Source: Alphaproteobacteria bacterium
Lineage (GTDB): Bacteria; Pseudomonadota; Alphaproteobacteria; Micropepsales; Micropepsaceae
Length of the DNA stretch: 64,000 nucleotides
Assembly (NCBI GenBank): GCA_017308375.1
Contig: JAFKEW010000043.1
Location: 1 to 64,000 of the forward strand
Reading direction: 5' to 3'
The stretch's first letter is position 1. The number at the start of each line of letters is the position of its first letter. Below are positions 1 through 6,835 of this stretch, one piece after another. The translations under genes and the position numbers were made by a program. The notes below the pieces were generated by a model. The model was not told the origin of the DNA and searched no databases. It was given only the letters and a program-made list of their open reading frames with translations.

Positions 1-81
1 GGCGACGAAGGGCTTCGCGCGCTGGCTGCGGGTTGAGCGGATGCGGCCCGGGCGAGGCTGGAAATCGTTCTCGTCAGCCAT
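1..81 (-). CDS. rlxS: RlxS-type relaxase, N-terminal fragment (runs off the window)
   Basis: Only the first 27 codons are in the window, starting at the ATG at 81. The residues begin MADENDFQPRPGRIRS and continue with a basic stretch. This matches the conserved start of DUF3363/VirD2-like relaxases of Mesorhizobium-type ICEs, which nick oriT and pilot the DNA strand into the recipient. Context supports the call: in that ICE family rlxS lies beside a lytic transglycosylase and the traF peptidase, as here. The catalytic tyrosine and metal site lie outside the window, so the assignment rests on the N-terminal signature plus synteny. Confidence 0.6.
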   Translation of the reverse strand, partial: MADENDFQPRPGRIRSTRSQRAKPFVA

Positions 82-435
82 CGCCGGCCCCGGCAATGTG
101 CGGAAAAGTCAGCTCCGGCAAAGCGTTGTGGGTCCGGCGCACCTTGCGCGCCAGGGCCGCACATTGCCGGATCGCTGAAAAATCCCAATAAAAACAACCG
201 ACCGACCGAGCCGCACCTTGCGGCCTTTTATCTCGCCCTCGGCCGGTTGGTTTCTGCGTTCCTCCCCTGCCTGCCCTTCCTTCTTCCCGGAAGGACGCTG
301 TGCCGCGCCCGCCTGCGAAATCGCGCTCTATAGCTGCGATGTAGCCTCCGGCGACGTCAAACGCCGCCGAGCGGACAGGGAAAGCGCGGGCTGACTGAGG
401 TGATGTAGCGGCACATCGGCGGGAGAGCGGCGCGA
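82..435. promoter_or_regulatory. Intergenic region with long inverted repeats; candidate oriT
   Basis: This 354-base gap between the transglycosylase and the relaxase start has no convincing gene. A perfect 14-base inverted repeat has arms at 90-103 and 157-170. Two small hairpins share the core CGCACCTTGCG, at about 139-149 and 212-222. An AT-rich patch lies at 177-197. Relaxase genes of this family often have the transfer origin just upstream, so oriT is the leading inference. The first dyad ends only 8 bases before the relaxase ATG, so a translational leader hairpin is an alternative. No nic site could be assigned by eye. Confidence 0.4.
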
Positions 436-1152
436 TCACGGTTTCGGCCCCGCTGCGGAAACGTGGACGAACAGCCCATCGGATTGCGGTGCGATGGCCG
501 ACAGGTCGCGCACCGCGATGGCAGCCGGCGCATCGCTCGACGGCTGTTTGGATGGCGCGCGATCGACAGGCTCAGCGCTTGCCGATCGCGTGATGAAGAG
601 AGGGGCCTGTGTCCAAGACGGCGGACCGGAGGCCGCCACGAGGACAGGCCCATCGGTCGCGCCGTCCCCGACAAAAGGGACAAGCGCCGCGACGTAAGCG
701 ACGGTTTCAGGCGGTAGCGGACGATGCCGGTCGCGATAATCTTCGTATCGCCCCGGCCCGGCATTATACGCCGCGAGGAATCCCGGCGATCCGTAGCGGT
801 CGTGCATTTCCCGCAGGAAAGCGGCGCCCGCCAAGATGTTGTCGTGCGCATCGAACGCGTCGCGCCCGAGGCCGTAGCGAGCGCGAAGCGCAGCCCAGGT
901 TTCGGGCATGAGCTGCATCAGGCCCATCGCGCCCTTGGGCGAGACGGCACGGCGATCCCCACGACTCTCGATGCGCATGATCGCCCGTATCCACGCCTCA
1001 GGGATGGCGAAGCGCTGGGCCGCTTCGGCAATCAGACCGGCGTAGGAATCGCTCGCCGACCTCACCGCGATCGGCGTTGCCTGGGCGTAGACGGCGACGG
1101 CGGGCATACCGAGCGCCGTCACGCTGGCGAGCAGAAGAAGCGCGCGCCGCAT
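436..1152 (-). CDS. Lytic transglycosylase (SLT family), conjugation-associated
   Basis: A 238-residue exported protein. Residues 1-24 form a signal peptide (basic MRR start, hydrophobic core, AQA-like cleavage site). The soluble lytic transglycosylase domain spans about 36-155. Its catalytic Glu62 lies in IESRGDRRAVSPKGAMG, followed by GLMQLMPETW and a later AAYNAGPGRY motif. Such enzymes cleave peptidoglycan glycan strands to make room for the type IV secretion channel. It lies between the relaxase and the DUF736/traF genes, matching the position of the conserved transglycosylase-type gene next to rlxS in Mesorhizobium ICEs. The C-terminal 80 residues are Ala/Pro-rich and unlikely to be catalytic. 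Confidence 0.88.
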   Translation of the reverse strand: MRRALLLLASVTALGMPAVAVYAQATPIAVRSASDSYAGLIAEAAQRFAIPEAWIRAIMRIESRGDRRAVSPKGAMGLMQLMPETWAALRARYGLGRDAFDAHDNILAGAAFLREMHDRYGSPGFLAAYNAGPGRYEDYRDRHRPLPPETVAYVAALVPFVGDGATDGPVLVAASGPPSWTQAPLFITRSASAEPVDRAPSKQPSSDAPAAIAVRDLSAIAPQSDGLFVHVSAAGPKP

Positions 1153-1156
1153 CCGA

Positions 1157-1492
1157 TCAGCCCCGATCGCCGCGCTTCGGCGGGCGGTTCCAGTTCAGCA
1201 CCCAGGCGGACTTGTCGTCGCCCGACTGGAAGAGGTTGGCGCGGATCGGCTGCGCGAGTGCGGGATCGTCGATGACGAGTGAGACGTACTCGCCGGCCTT
1301 TTCGCCGGTGCGCTTCCAGCCCGCGCCGATCTCCGGGCCATCGCCGTCGCCAAGATGGACCCGATAGTCGGGCGCATTCTCGGCATCGGAGGATTCGGCC
1401 GGAACGAGGGAGAGGTCACGGTAGAAGAACAGCGTCTGGATGCGCCCGGTGAAGCCGGACTTGTCGCGGGTGAGCTGACCAATCTGCGCCAT
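1157..1492 (-). CDS. DUF736 family protein (first copy)
   Basis: A 111-residue protein beginning MAQIGQLTRDKSGFTGRI, a typical DUF736 start. The ATG at 1492 was chosen because a GGAGGT ribosome site sits just upstream and an open frame further upstream has no family similarity. DUF736 proteins are small, single-domain, beta-rich and almost always found on ICEs and plasmids; their biochemical role is unknown. It is 4 bases from the transglycosylase gene and 35 bases after traF, so probably in the same transcript. A second, diverged copy is at 6836-7162, with a shared order of motifs (MA-IG, FTG-I, NLF, W-RP). Confidence 0.9.
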   Translation of the reverse strand: MAQIGQLTRDKSGFTGRIQTLFFYRDLSLVPAESSDAENAPDYRVHLGDGDGPEIGAGWKRTGEKAGEYVSLVIDDPALAQPIRANLFQSGDDKSAWVLNWNRPPKRGDRG

Positions 1493-1527
1493 GGGAAACC
1501 TCCGTTGTTGGCGGGTTGAGAAGCGGG

Positions 1528-2073
1528 TCAATCGGTGGCGGCGCGCCACACGAAGCGGCCGTTTCCGGCCTCGTCGGTCCACAGCGGGACCGCGCGGGCG
1601 ACAATCGCGGTGGTGGGAAGCGGGCCGAAATAGCGGCCGTCCAGGCTGTCCGGGACGGTCGGGTTCATGAGGAAGACTTCGCTGGGACCGAGCGTGTGGC
1701 AGCCGCTCCAACGCGGCAGCGGGCGGCCAAGGTGATCGCGCTCACGCGCCGCGCCGACGGCGACGTGATCGACGGTGACGGCGTCGCCGGCACGGCACAC
1801 GGTCTGCCCACGCAGCGCCATCACATGCTTCAGCAGCGGCACGCCCTTGGGCAGAAAGCCGCCATCGGCCAGGTAGCTGGCGATCGGTTCGGGCGCGCGC
1901 ACGGCGACCAGATCGAGCGCGTGGAGCCGTCCGGCCGGACGGAGCGCGTAAAGCCCGGTCGGCGTGCTCGCGGTGGCGTTCCAGATCAGGCGCGGCGCCG
2001 GATGGACGAAAGCCAAGCCGATGAAGACGAGCATGGCGAAATACGTGGTCATGACGTAGCCAAAGCGGGTCAT
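1528..2073 (-). CDS. traF: TraF-like S26 family signal peptidase
   Basis: A 181-residue membrane-anchored peptidase. One N-terminal transmembrane segment covers about residues 9-24. The catalytic serine is Ser36 in NATASTPTGLY and the general-base lysine is Lys82 in PLLKHVMALRG. A late GCHTLGPSEVFLMNP segment matches S26 box E-type sequence. TraF peptidases mature the conjugative pilin (TrbC), in some systems by cyclisation. The start codon overlaps the upstream DUF2840 stop by 4 bases (ATGA), implying translational coupling. Both catalytic residues and family length are intact. Confidence 0.88.
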   Translation of the reverse strand: MTRFGYVMTTYFAMLVFIGLAFVHPAPRLIWNATASTPTGLYALRPAGRLHALDLVAVRAPEPIASYLADGGFLPKGVPLLKHVMALRGQTVCRAGDAVTVDHVAVGAARERDHLGRPLPRWSGCHTLGPSEVFLMNPTVPDSLDGRYFGPLPTTAIVARAVPLWTDEAGNGRFVWRAATD

Positions 2074-2585
2074 AGCGTGACGCTCCGACGCTTGAGCCAG
2101 GCGGCGTGCTGATCGCGCGTGTAGGGGCGCGGTTCATGGCCGGCGGCGAGACGGTTGTGGAGGTGGCGCCAGTATTCCGGCGCGGCGTCGGCGGCATCGA
2201 CGTCGAGCGCCTCGACGGCGTCGATCGCCTGCAGCACGCGCTCGACCTTCGGCCAACTGTCGACGCGCAGCAGGATCTCGCCACCGGGACGGACGAATGG
2301 CAGTGTCTGAAAACGTGCGCCAAGCTCGACGGCGCGGACGATGTCCATGCGCGAGACCACGGTGCCATAGTCGTTCGACGCCCAGCGCACGAAGGCGAAG
2401 ATGCTGCCCGGCCTGAAGCTGGAGATGCTGCGACGGCGATCGAGGATTTTCTCTTCGGCGCGGCGGCCGAAGCGCAGCCAGTGCTCGATCTTCTTCTCGA
2501 TCCAGGTCAACTCGACATGGGTGAGTGCAACGGTGCGCCGATGCGATGGCGGCACGATGCGCGGCGACGGCTCGTTATCGTTCAT
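2070..2585 (-). CDS. DUF2840 domain protein
   Basis: A 171-residue protein from ATG at 2585 (MNDNEPSPRIVPPSH). It contains the family pattern LTHVELTWIEKKIEHWLRFG near residue 25, followed by SIFAFVRWASNDYGTV. DUF2840 proteins are restricted to this ICE backbone and have no proven function. The start overlaps the stop of the ribbon-helix-helix gene by 4 bases and its stop overlaps traF by 4 bases, so it sits in a tightly coupled chain running repA-parA-RHH-DUF2840-traF. Conservation of that chain suggests a role tied to element maintenance or transfer, but this is inference. Confidence 0.85.
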   Translation of the reverse strand: MNDNEPSPRIVPPSHRRTVALTHVELTWIEKKIEHWLRFGRRAEEKILDRRRSISSFRPGSIFAFVRWASNDYGTVVSRMDIVRAVELGARFQTLPFVRPGGEILLRVDSWPKVERVLQAIDAVEALDVDAADAAPEYWRHLHNRLAAGHEPRPYTRDQHAAWLKRRSVTL

Positions 2586-2836
2586 GAGGTCTCTCCGGGA
2601 TCGGCGGGAAATTCGCGCGCCAGGAGGTCGCGCAGCATGTCGGCGACGGTGACCCCGCGCCGGAAAGCGGCGACCTTGATGCGGCCGCGCAGCGCCGGCG
2701 TGACGTCGATCGTCAACCGGGCGGTGAAGGCGGAGGGCTCGTCGCCGTGCCGGCTTGGCGCTTCCGGTGTCTTGATCCAGCTCTCGGCGTCGCCGGGCCG
2801 GGCGGCGAAGCCGCGTCGGGTGGCGCGCTCGCTCAT
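2582..2836 (-). CDS. Small ribbon-helix-helix (CopG-like) DNA-binding protein
   Basis: An 84-residue basic protein starting at ATG 2836. The C-terminal half, about 40-80, reads as a ribbon-helix-helix: a beta strand (FTARLTIDVT), then two helices (PALRGRIKVAAFRRG and TVADMLRDLLAREF). The N-terminal half is an extended Arg/Pro-rich arm. Position directly after parA, with a 4-base overlap, is where a centromere-binding ParB/ParG partner is expected. I therefore infer that it is the adaptor for the ParA ATPase and an autorepressor of the rep-par transcript. Function has not been read from any catalytic motif. Confidence 0.72.
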   Translation of the reverse strand: MSERATRRGFAARPGDAESWIKTPEAPSRHGDEPSAFTARLTIDVTPALRGRIKVAAFRRGVTVADMLRDLLAREFPADPGETS

Positions 2837-3471
2837 GGCGCGATCCTCGCGACTTCGGCAGCGAGCGCGGCGATCTCGCGGGCCGCGGCGCTCTGCTCGG
2901 CCAGCTCGAACACGAGGCGGCCGGACTGTGCGGCGTCGGCAAAGACGACACGCTGGCCGACCTTGCTGGCCAGCACCGGCGGGTCGTGATCGGCGAGCGT
3001 CTCGGCCGTTTCGCGGGCGATGACCGTGCGCGCGCCGCAGCGGTTCAAGACGAAGCGCGCCGCGAGCTGGGGTCGATAGATGCGCGCCTCGCGAAGCAGG
3101 CCGAGCATCTCGGCCGATGCCCAGCCGTCGAACGGCGACGGCTGTACCGGGATCAGCACGAGGTCGGCGGCTAAGAGCGCCGAGCGCATCAGCCCCGCGA
3201 TGCGCGGCGGTCCGTCGATGACGACATGATCGGCGGTGAGCGCGATCTCGGGCGCCTCGCGATGGAGCGTGTCGCGCGCGAGACCCACCACGCCGAACAG
3301 CCGTGAGACGTTTTCTCGCGCCCGCTGCTGCGACCAATCGAGCGCCGAGCCCTGCGGGTCCGCATCGATCAGGGTGACGCGCTTACCATGCAGCGCCAGC
3401 TCGCCGGCGAGGTGCAGCGCAAGCGTCGTCTTGCCGACGCCGCCCTTCTGGTTGAGCAAAGCGACGATCAT
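2833..3471 (-). CDS. parA: ParA-family partitioning ATPase
   Basis: A 212-residue MinD/ParA ATPase with the deviant Walker A KGGVGKTT at residues 9-16, the switch segment LIDADPQGSA near 34-43, and Walker B-like VVIDGPP near 83-89. The size matches short plasmid ParF/ParA proteins that lack an N-terminal HTH. It likely segregates or stabilises the excised circular ICE. It is coupled to repA upstream (4-base overlap) and to the ribbon-helix-helix gene downstream. All signature residues are present, so it should be active. Confidence 0.93.
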   Translation of the reverse strand: MIVALLNQKGGVGKTTLALHLAGELALHGKRVTLIDADPQGSALDWSQQRARENVSRLFGVVGLARDTLHREAPEIALTADHVVIDGPPRIAGLMRSALLAADLVLIPVQPSPFDGWASAEMLGLLREARIYRPQLAARFVLNRCGARTVIARETAETLADHDPPVLASKVGQRVVFADAAQSGRLVFELAEQSAAAREIAALAAEVARIAP

Positions 3472-4583
3472 CTCTTCCCTCCCGGCTTGCGGCTGAAGGG
3501 CAGCGACGGCTGTCGTGCTGGTGGTTCGGAGGTCCGCGCAGCGGTGGTGGCGCGCTTATCCGCAGATCGCGCGGGCCCACTACAAGAGTTAGATTCTGAG
3601 TTAGACTTTAAGTTAAGGCCCGGAATCGCCGTTTCGGGCCAAAGCGTTAGCTGCGGTTCGTGCGTGCGAAGTCCCGATACGGCTGCGTGCAGAGTCCCGA
3701 TACCGTTTGCGTGCGAAGTCCCGAGCGCTTCCACAGCCCCATCCACAGGGGCTGTGGATAAGTGGGCCGGCAGGATGCGCAGCAGCTCGCGGCGGCCCTG
3801 CCACTCGATGCGCAGGCGATAGCCGGGCAGCGGCTGGCGCGCGGCGATGCGCCGAATCTGGAGCGCGAAATCGGAGACGCGCACCAGGCTTCCGGACTTC
3901 TGGTGGAGATGCGCGATCTCGAACAGCCAACCCTTGGGCTGGCGGCCGGCATGCTTGCGGGCGACGCGATAGAGCCAGCGTTCGATGCCGCCGGTCAGCC
4001 GGAAATACGCGGGGTCGATGGCGAGGACGAGCGAGCGATCGATGACGCCGCGGTAGAACCAATCGGGAAGCACGAACTCCATGCCCTCGACGCGACCGTC
4101 GCGCGTCGTGCATTCCTCCCACTCGTTGATCCAGGAGAACTGGTGCCGCCGCCAATGCTCGCCGTTGCGGATGGTTGTGCGGATGACGGTCGACTGCAGG
4201 CGGGCGAGCGCGCCTTTCAAGAGCTTGTAGTCGCGGGCGCCCGTCTGCCGTCCGATCGCTGTGAGGAGCTGGTAGGGCGTGAAGCGCAGGAAGCGCGAGG
4301 TTTTGAAGCCGAGGTTTTCGGCCTCGACGATCTGGCTCGCCGCCCAGATCAGCACGTCGGCGTCCCAAATGGTCGCCATGCCGTGTTCGGGCACGGCGTA
4401 GACCTCGACGTGGACATCGCCGGCCGCGTAGTGGATCGGCGTTGTGCGCCGGGCTTTAGCGAGCGAGAAGAACGGCCGCTCCATCAAGTCGCGCTGATCG
4501 CGCGGGCTGGCGTCGCCGGTGGCGACGACGAACGGGTCGAGTTTGCTCCGTTCGCTGGCTGTGATGAGGCGGGGCGACGACAT
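3468..4583 (-). CDS. repA: RepA-like replication initiator of the ICE
   Basis: A 371-residue replication initiator protein A-family protein. Its core includes ERPFFSLAKARRTTPIHY near residue 36, then winged-helix segments such as FTPYQLLTAIGRQTG near 102 and ERWLYRVARKHAGRQPKGW near 207. It probably binds iterons and starts replication of the excised element. The last 90 codons look different from the rest, being low-complexity and Ser/Asn/Pro-rich, and their DNA carries iteron-like repeats, a DnaA box and AT-rich repeats (3586-3761), so this tail may be shaped by origin function rather than protein function. It overlaps parA by 4 bases, and the excisionase gene lies 14 bases upstream. Confidence 0.85.
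   Translation of the reverse strand: MSSPRLITASERSKLDPFVVATGDASPRDQRDLMERPFFSLAKARRTTPIHYAAGDVHVEVYAVPEHGMATIWDADVLIWAASQIVEAENLGFKTSRFLRFTPYQLLTAIGRQTGARDYKLLKGALARLQSTVIRTTIRNGEHWRRHQFSWINEWEECTTRDGRVEGMEFVLPDWFYRGVIDRSLVLAIDPAYFRLTGGIERWLYRVARKHAGRQPKGWLFEIAHLHQKSGSLVRVSDFALQIRRIAARQPLPGYRLRIEWQGRRELLRILPAHLSTAPVDGAVEALGTSHANGIGTLHAAVSGLRTHEPQLTLWPETAIPGLNLKSNSESNSCSGPARSADKRATTAARTSEPPARQPSLPFSRKPGGKR
3586..3761. repeat. oriV: Candidate replication origin inside repA: iterons, dyad, DnaA box, AT-rich 12-mers
   Basis: Three ordered elements are visible. First, three direct repeats of about 20 bases with consensus TGCGTGCGAAGTCCCGATAC start at 3661, 3684 and 3708 (spacing 23 and 24). Second, a perfect 10-base inverted repeat at 3731-3740/3748-3757 overlaps a consensus DnaA box, TTATCCACA on the minus strand at 3753-3761. 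Third, AT-rich near-repeats of 12-base period (GAGTTAGA, GAGTTAGA, AAGTTAAG) lie at 3586-3617. Iterons plus DnaA box plus AT-rich repeats is the standard layout of iteron-type plasmid origins. Replication activity is inferred. Confidence 0.6.
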
Positions 4584-4597
4584 CGACGAGCGCCGCT

Positions 4598-4849
4598 TCA
4601 GCGATGCGCGTGGCCGGCGGCGCGGGCCTCGACGTATCGAGGATCCGACGTCGAGCGACAGGCCGCCTGGTCGGCCCAGGCTTCGAGATCGCCCACCGCA
4701 TAGACGACGCGACCGCCGAGCTTGCGGAATGTTGGGCCGCTGCCGTGGCAGCGATACTTTTCCAGCGTGCGTGGCGAGATGCCGAGGATGCGCGCCGCCT
4801 CATGGGTTCTGACGTAGCGGGCGGCGAGCTGCGCGGACCTGTCGAGCAT
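4598..4849 (-). CDS. rdfS: AlpA/RdfS-like excisionase (MerR-type HTH)
   Basis: An 83-residue DNA-binding protein. The start at 4849 is preferred over an upstream in-frame ATG because GGAGG lies 7 bases before it. Residues 13-57 form a winged HTH of the excisionase class: YVRTHEAARILGISPRTLEKYR, then a wing FRKLGGRVVYAVGDLEAWAD. In Mesorhizobium ICEs the small RdfS protein binds attachment sites and turns the integrase reaction toward excision, and it lies beside this replication/transfer cluster. Synteny and domain support the call; a transcriptional role, such as activating the rep-par-tra operon, is also possible. Confidence 0.75.
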   Translation of the reverse strand: MLDRSAQLAARYVRTHEAARILGISPRTLEKYRCHGSGPTFRKLGGRVVYAVGDLEAWADQAACRSTSDPRYVEARAAGHAHR

Positions 4850-4866
4850 AGGAAGCCTCCGTGTTG

Positions 4867-4903
4867 CCTCGAAGCGCCGCGGCAAAGTCGCGGCATGTCG
4901 AGG
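4867..4903 (-). promoter_or_regulatory. Leader hairpin upstream of the excisionase gene
   Basis: A stem with two 6-base blocks (4867-4872 pairs with 4898-4903; 4876-4881 pairs with 4889-4894) separated by 3-base internal bulges, with a 7-base loop. It lies immediately upstream of the GGAGG ribosome site of the excisionase gene. It could act as a protein-binding operator or as an RNA structure controlling translation. Confidence 0.4.
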
Positions 4904-5062
4904 TCACGGTGGCGGAGGGATCAGGCGTTGGGGGTGGACGAAGATTTTTGGAAGGTTGTGTCCCCCTTCACGCGGCAATGAGCGGACGATTGTCCAATTC
5001 GTTACGGGCAAGGCGGGAATGAATGGTGGGGCAGTGCGCGCTGAAGGCCGGTATGTGGCTGA

Positions 5063-5849
5063 TCAGCCGCCGCGCAGAAATTTGAGATAGCCGCGTTCGA
5101 CGAGTGCAATCGAGTCGTGGATCAGACGGTTGGCCGAGCGCCGGGTGTGAGAGTCTTTCCACTCGACCGATGGAAGTTGGGCCTGTTCCGAGCGCAGGAT
5201 CTTTTCCGCGACGTCGCGAGGGCCACCGCCCATGTCGTGAATGTCGAAGGCATGGAGAAGCTGAACGAGACGGCGCTTGCGTTGCGTCGTCAGTCGCAGA
5301 GCCTGGGGGAGAAGGCCGATGGTTTGGCCGCTCAGCCGGCGTATGAAGCGCGATGCGACGTCGAGCCGAAGCTCGACCGATGCTACGCCGATAGGCAGGA
5401 GAATCATGGGGCGCCGAGCGGCCAGATCGCTGCTGAGCCGGATGTGGAGTTCGCCCGACCCATCGACGATGACGACCTCCCGGCCCTCGTCATCGGTTCG
5501 GTCAGCGACAATCGAGCCGAGTTGGGATGGGTCGAGGGCCACAGGGGCGAACCCGCTCGGCGCTGCATCGAGCAGCAGCGTGCCGGGCGATAGTTCCGGC
5601 AGCCAGGTGACGGGTTCGGAGCCGACCGGAATGCTCGGGTCGTGGGCGAAACCGCAACCCCCATCGTCGGGCGAAATCCGCACGAGCGGACTCCGCATCG
5701 ACATGATCGCGCGCGATCTGGCGCTGGATTTGGGCGTAGTCACGCCGGTATTCGGCGTTGCGGCGCAGGAATTCGACGGCGAAGCCGGGGCGTTCGAGGC
5801 GATTCAAGTGATCGATCGTCTCCGGCGAGCGCCAATACTGTGTGGGCAT
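5063..5849 (-). CDS. fseA: FseA-like transfer activator, DUF6499 plus DUF2285, in two frames joined by a candidate +1 frameshift
   Basis: Frame one starts at ATG 5849 (MPTQYWRSPETIDHL, DUF6499-like) and reads through WGLRF at codon 67. Frame two carries the DUF2285 part (HDPSIPVGSEPVTWLPELSP, then a helical C-terminus to the stop at 5063). The mRNA reads UGG GGG UUG CGG UUU CGC; slipping +1 on UUU to UUC gives WGLRFAHDPSIP, restoring the expected family sequence and a 261-residue fusion. In ICEMlSymR7A, FseA is made by programmed frameshifting of two such ORFs and activates rdfS. Without the shift, frame one ends as a 115-residue product at 5502. Accidental mutation is the alternative. Confidence 0.75.
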
Positions 5850-5974
5850 GGCGTTTCCTCTCGTCTTGCTCCCCTATTCGGAGAGCTTCAAACCATCCGG
5901 AAACGCAGGCTTTGCGCTAGACCCTATGATTGCATCGCGCGCGACGACAACCCGTACAACGGATTTGCGGCGGC

Positions 5975-6238
5975 TTACTGCGCTCGTGGCTGAAGCAGGT
6001 GCCGATAGCCGGTTTCGGTCATCCAGCGGGCGCGGGCCAGGTGGCTTTCATGGACGATTTTGGCACGGCAGGGCTCTTGCGCCGGATCGAGGCCGAAGAG
6101 CACCAGCACGACCTCTCGCCAGTCAGCGCCCTCTTCCTCGGCCATCAGCAACCGTAGGTATATCGCCAGATGTTGCTCATCATAGGCGTTCACGCGGTCG
6201 GTAAGCGGCGGCCGGTCACAGAAGGGCGCCTCGGTCAT
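5975..6238 (-). CDS. qseM: QseM-like DUF2285 antiactivator
   Basis: An 87-residue acidic helical protein containing the DUF2285 pattern: AYDEQHLAIYLRLLMAEEEG (residues 18-37), then DWREVVLVLFGLDP and HLARARWMTETGYRHLL. In Mesorhizobium the small DUF2285 protein QseM binds and blocks TraR and FseA, holding the ICE quiescent. Here it lies just upstream of the FseA-like gene, on the same strand, and divergent from an XRE gene, which reproduces the qseM/qseC arrangement. The 125-base gap before the activator shows no gene. It could alternatively be a DNA-binding paralogue of the FseA C-terminal domain. Confidence 0.7.
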   Translation of the reverse strand: MTEAPFCDRPPLTDRVNAYDEQHLAIYLRLLMAEEEGADWREVVLVLFGLDPAQEPCRAKIVHESHLARARWMTETGYRHLLQPRAQ

Positions 6239-6329
6239 TGCGATCTTTCCCCCGTCGAGATCAAAGCAATGGAGTAGGAATTCATTTACCGCAAATTTTG
6301 ACAGACTTCGCGCCTGATTAAGCCGGTGT

Positions 6330-6352
6330 CGTGATGCTTATGGCGCATCACG
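6330..6352. promoter_or_regulatory. Dyad upstream of qseM-like gene
   Basis: Perfect 8-base inverted repeat CGTGATGC / GCATCACG with a 7-base centre, about 92 bases upstream of the QseM-like start. It may be a second operator for the divergent regulator or an activator box. Its arms do not match the 6416-6450 palindrome. Confidence 0.4.
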
Positions 6353-6415
6353 TTGCTCAAATTGACGGTGCAGAAGCAGTCGAGACCAGGGATGGATAGC
6401 ATACCCCGCGGACGA

Positions 6416-6450
6416 ATCGGAATGATCGTTCCTGGAACGATGATTCCGAT
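6416..6450. promoter_or_regulatory. Palindromic operator upstream of the XRE regulator
   Basis: A 35-base near-perfect palindrome: arms at 6416-6432 and 6434-6450, one central base and a single arm mismatch. The half-site is ATCGGAATGATCGTTCC. It ends 18 bases before the XRE start codon, so binding would block that promoter or leader and could also control the divergent qseM-like gene. This fits the QseC operator organisation described for Mesorhizobium, although the sequence itself was not compared. Confidence 0.68.
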
Positions 6451-6468
6451 ATCGGCTCCATCGTCGCC

Positions 6469-6720
6469 ATGGATCTCAAGGAGGTCGTGGCGATCAATCT
6501 GCGTCGGTTGCGTCATGCGAAAGGAATGACGCAAGAAGAGTTGGCCGAACGGGCCGGGTTGAGCGCCCGGTACATTGGCGCGATCGAGCGCGCCGACGTG
6601 TCGGCGAGCGTCACGGTGCTGGGTCAGGTAGCCGAAGCGCTGGAGGCGGAGGCGGCCGAGTTGGTGCGAGGCCCTCATCGAAAGGGCGACTCGGCGGTCT
6701 CGGCCGAGCCTCAAGAATAG
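6469..6720 (+). CDS. qseC: QseC-like XRE family repressor
   Basis: An 83-residue Cro/C1-type protein. The HTH spans about 7-60: INLRRLRHAKGMTQEELAERAGLSARYIGAIERADVSAS. A short variable Glu/Ala-rich tail follows. It is divergent from the QseM-like gene with a large palindrome just upstream, as expected of an autoregulated switch. In the Mesorhizobium system QseC controls qseM and so sets whether cells enter the transfer-competent state. The HTH call is firm; the QseC identity depends on context. Confidence 0.78.
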   Translation: MDLKEVVAINLRRLRHAKGMTQEELAERAGLSARYIGAIERADVSASVTVLGQVAEALEAEAAELVRGPHRKGDSAVSAEPQE

Positions 6721-6793
6721 CGTCTTCGCGCCGTGCGCCTCTGGGTTCGACCTGGGCCGACGGCGGTCGAGGAACTCTCGCAAAATAGAAGCG

Positions 6794-6824
6794 ATGCCCC
6801 GCCCGGACCAGCCGGACGGGGCAT
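6794..6824 (-). terminator. Rho-independent terminator after the second DUF736 gene
   Basis: An 8-base perfect stem (ATGCCCCG / CGGGGCAT) with further partial pairing inside, 12 bases after the DUF736 stop on the minus strand. It is followed on that strand by a T-rich run, CTTCTATTTTG. It also separates the DUF736 gene from the convergent XRE gene. Confidence 0.65.
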
Positions 6825-6835
6825 TGTAGGCGGGG

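Noticed and set aside
74..439. 121-codon minus-strand frame in the gap before the relaxase
   Set aside because: Low-complexity Arg/Gly-rich product, no ribosome site and overlap with strong inverted repeats; noncoding is more likely.
3661..3727. CRISPR-like repeat array
   Set aside because: Only three imperfect repeats with a 23-24 base period, no spacers of array type and no cas genes; iterons fit better.
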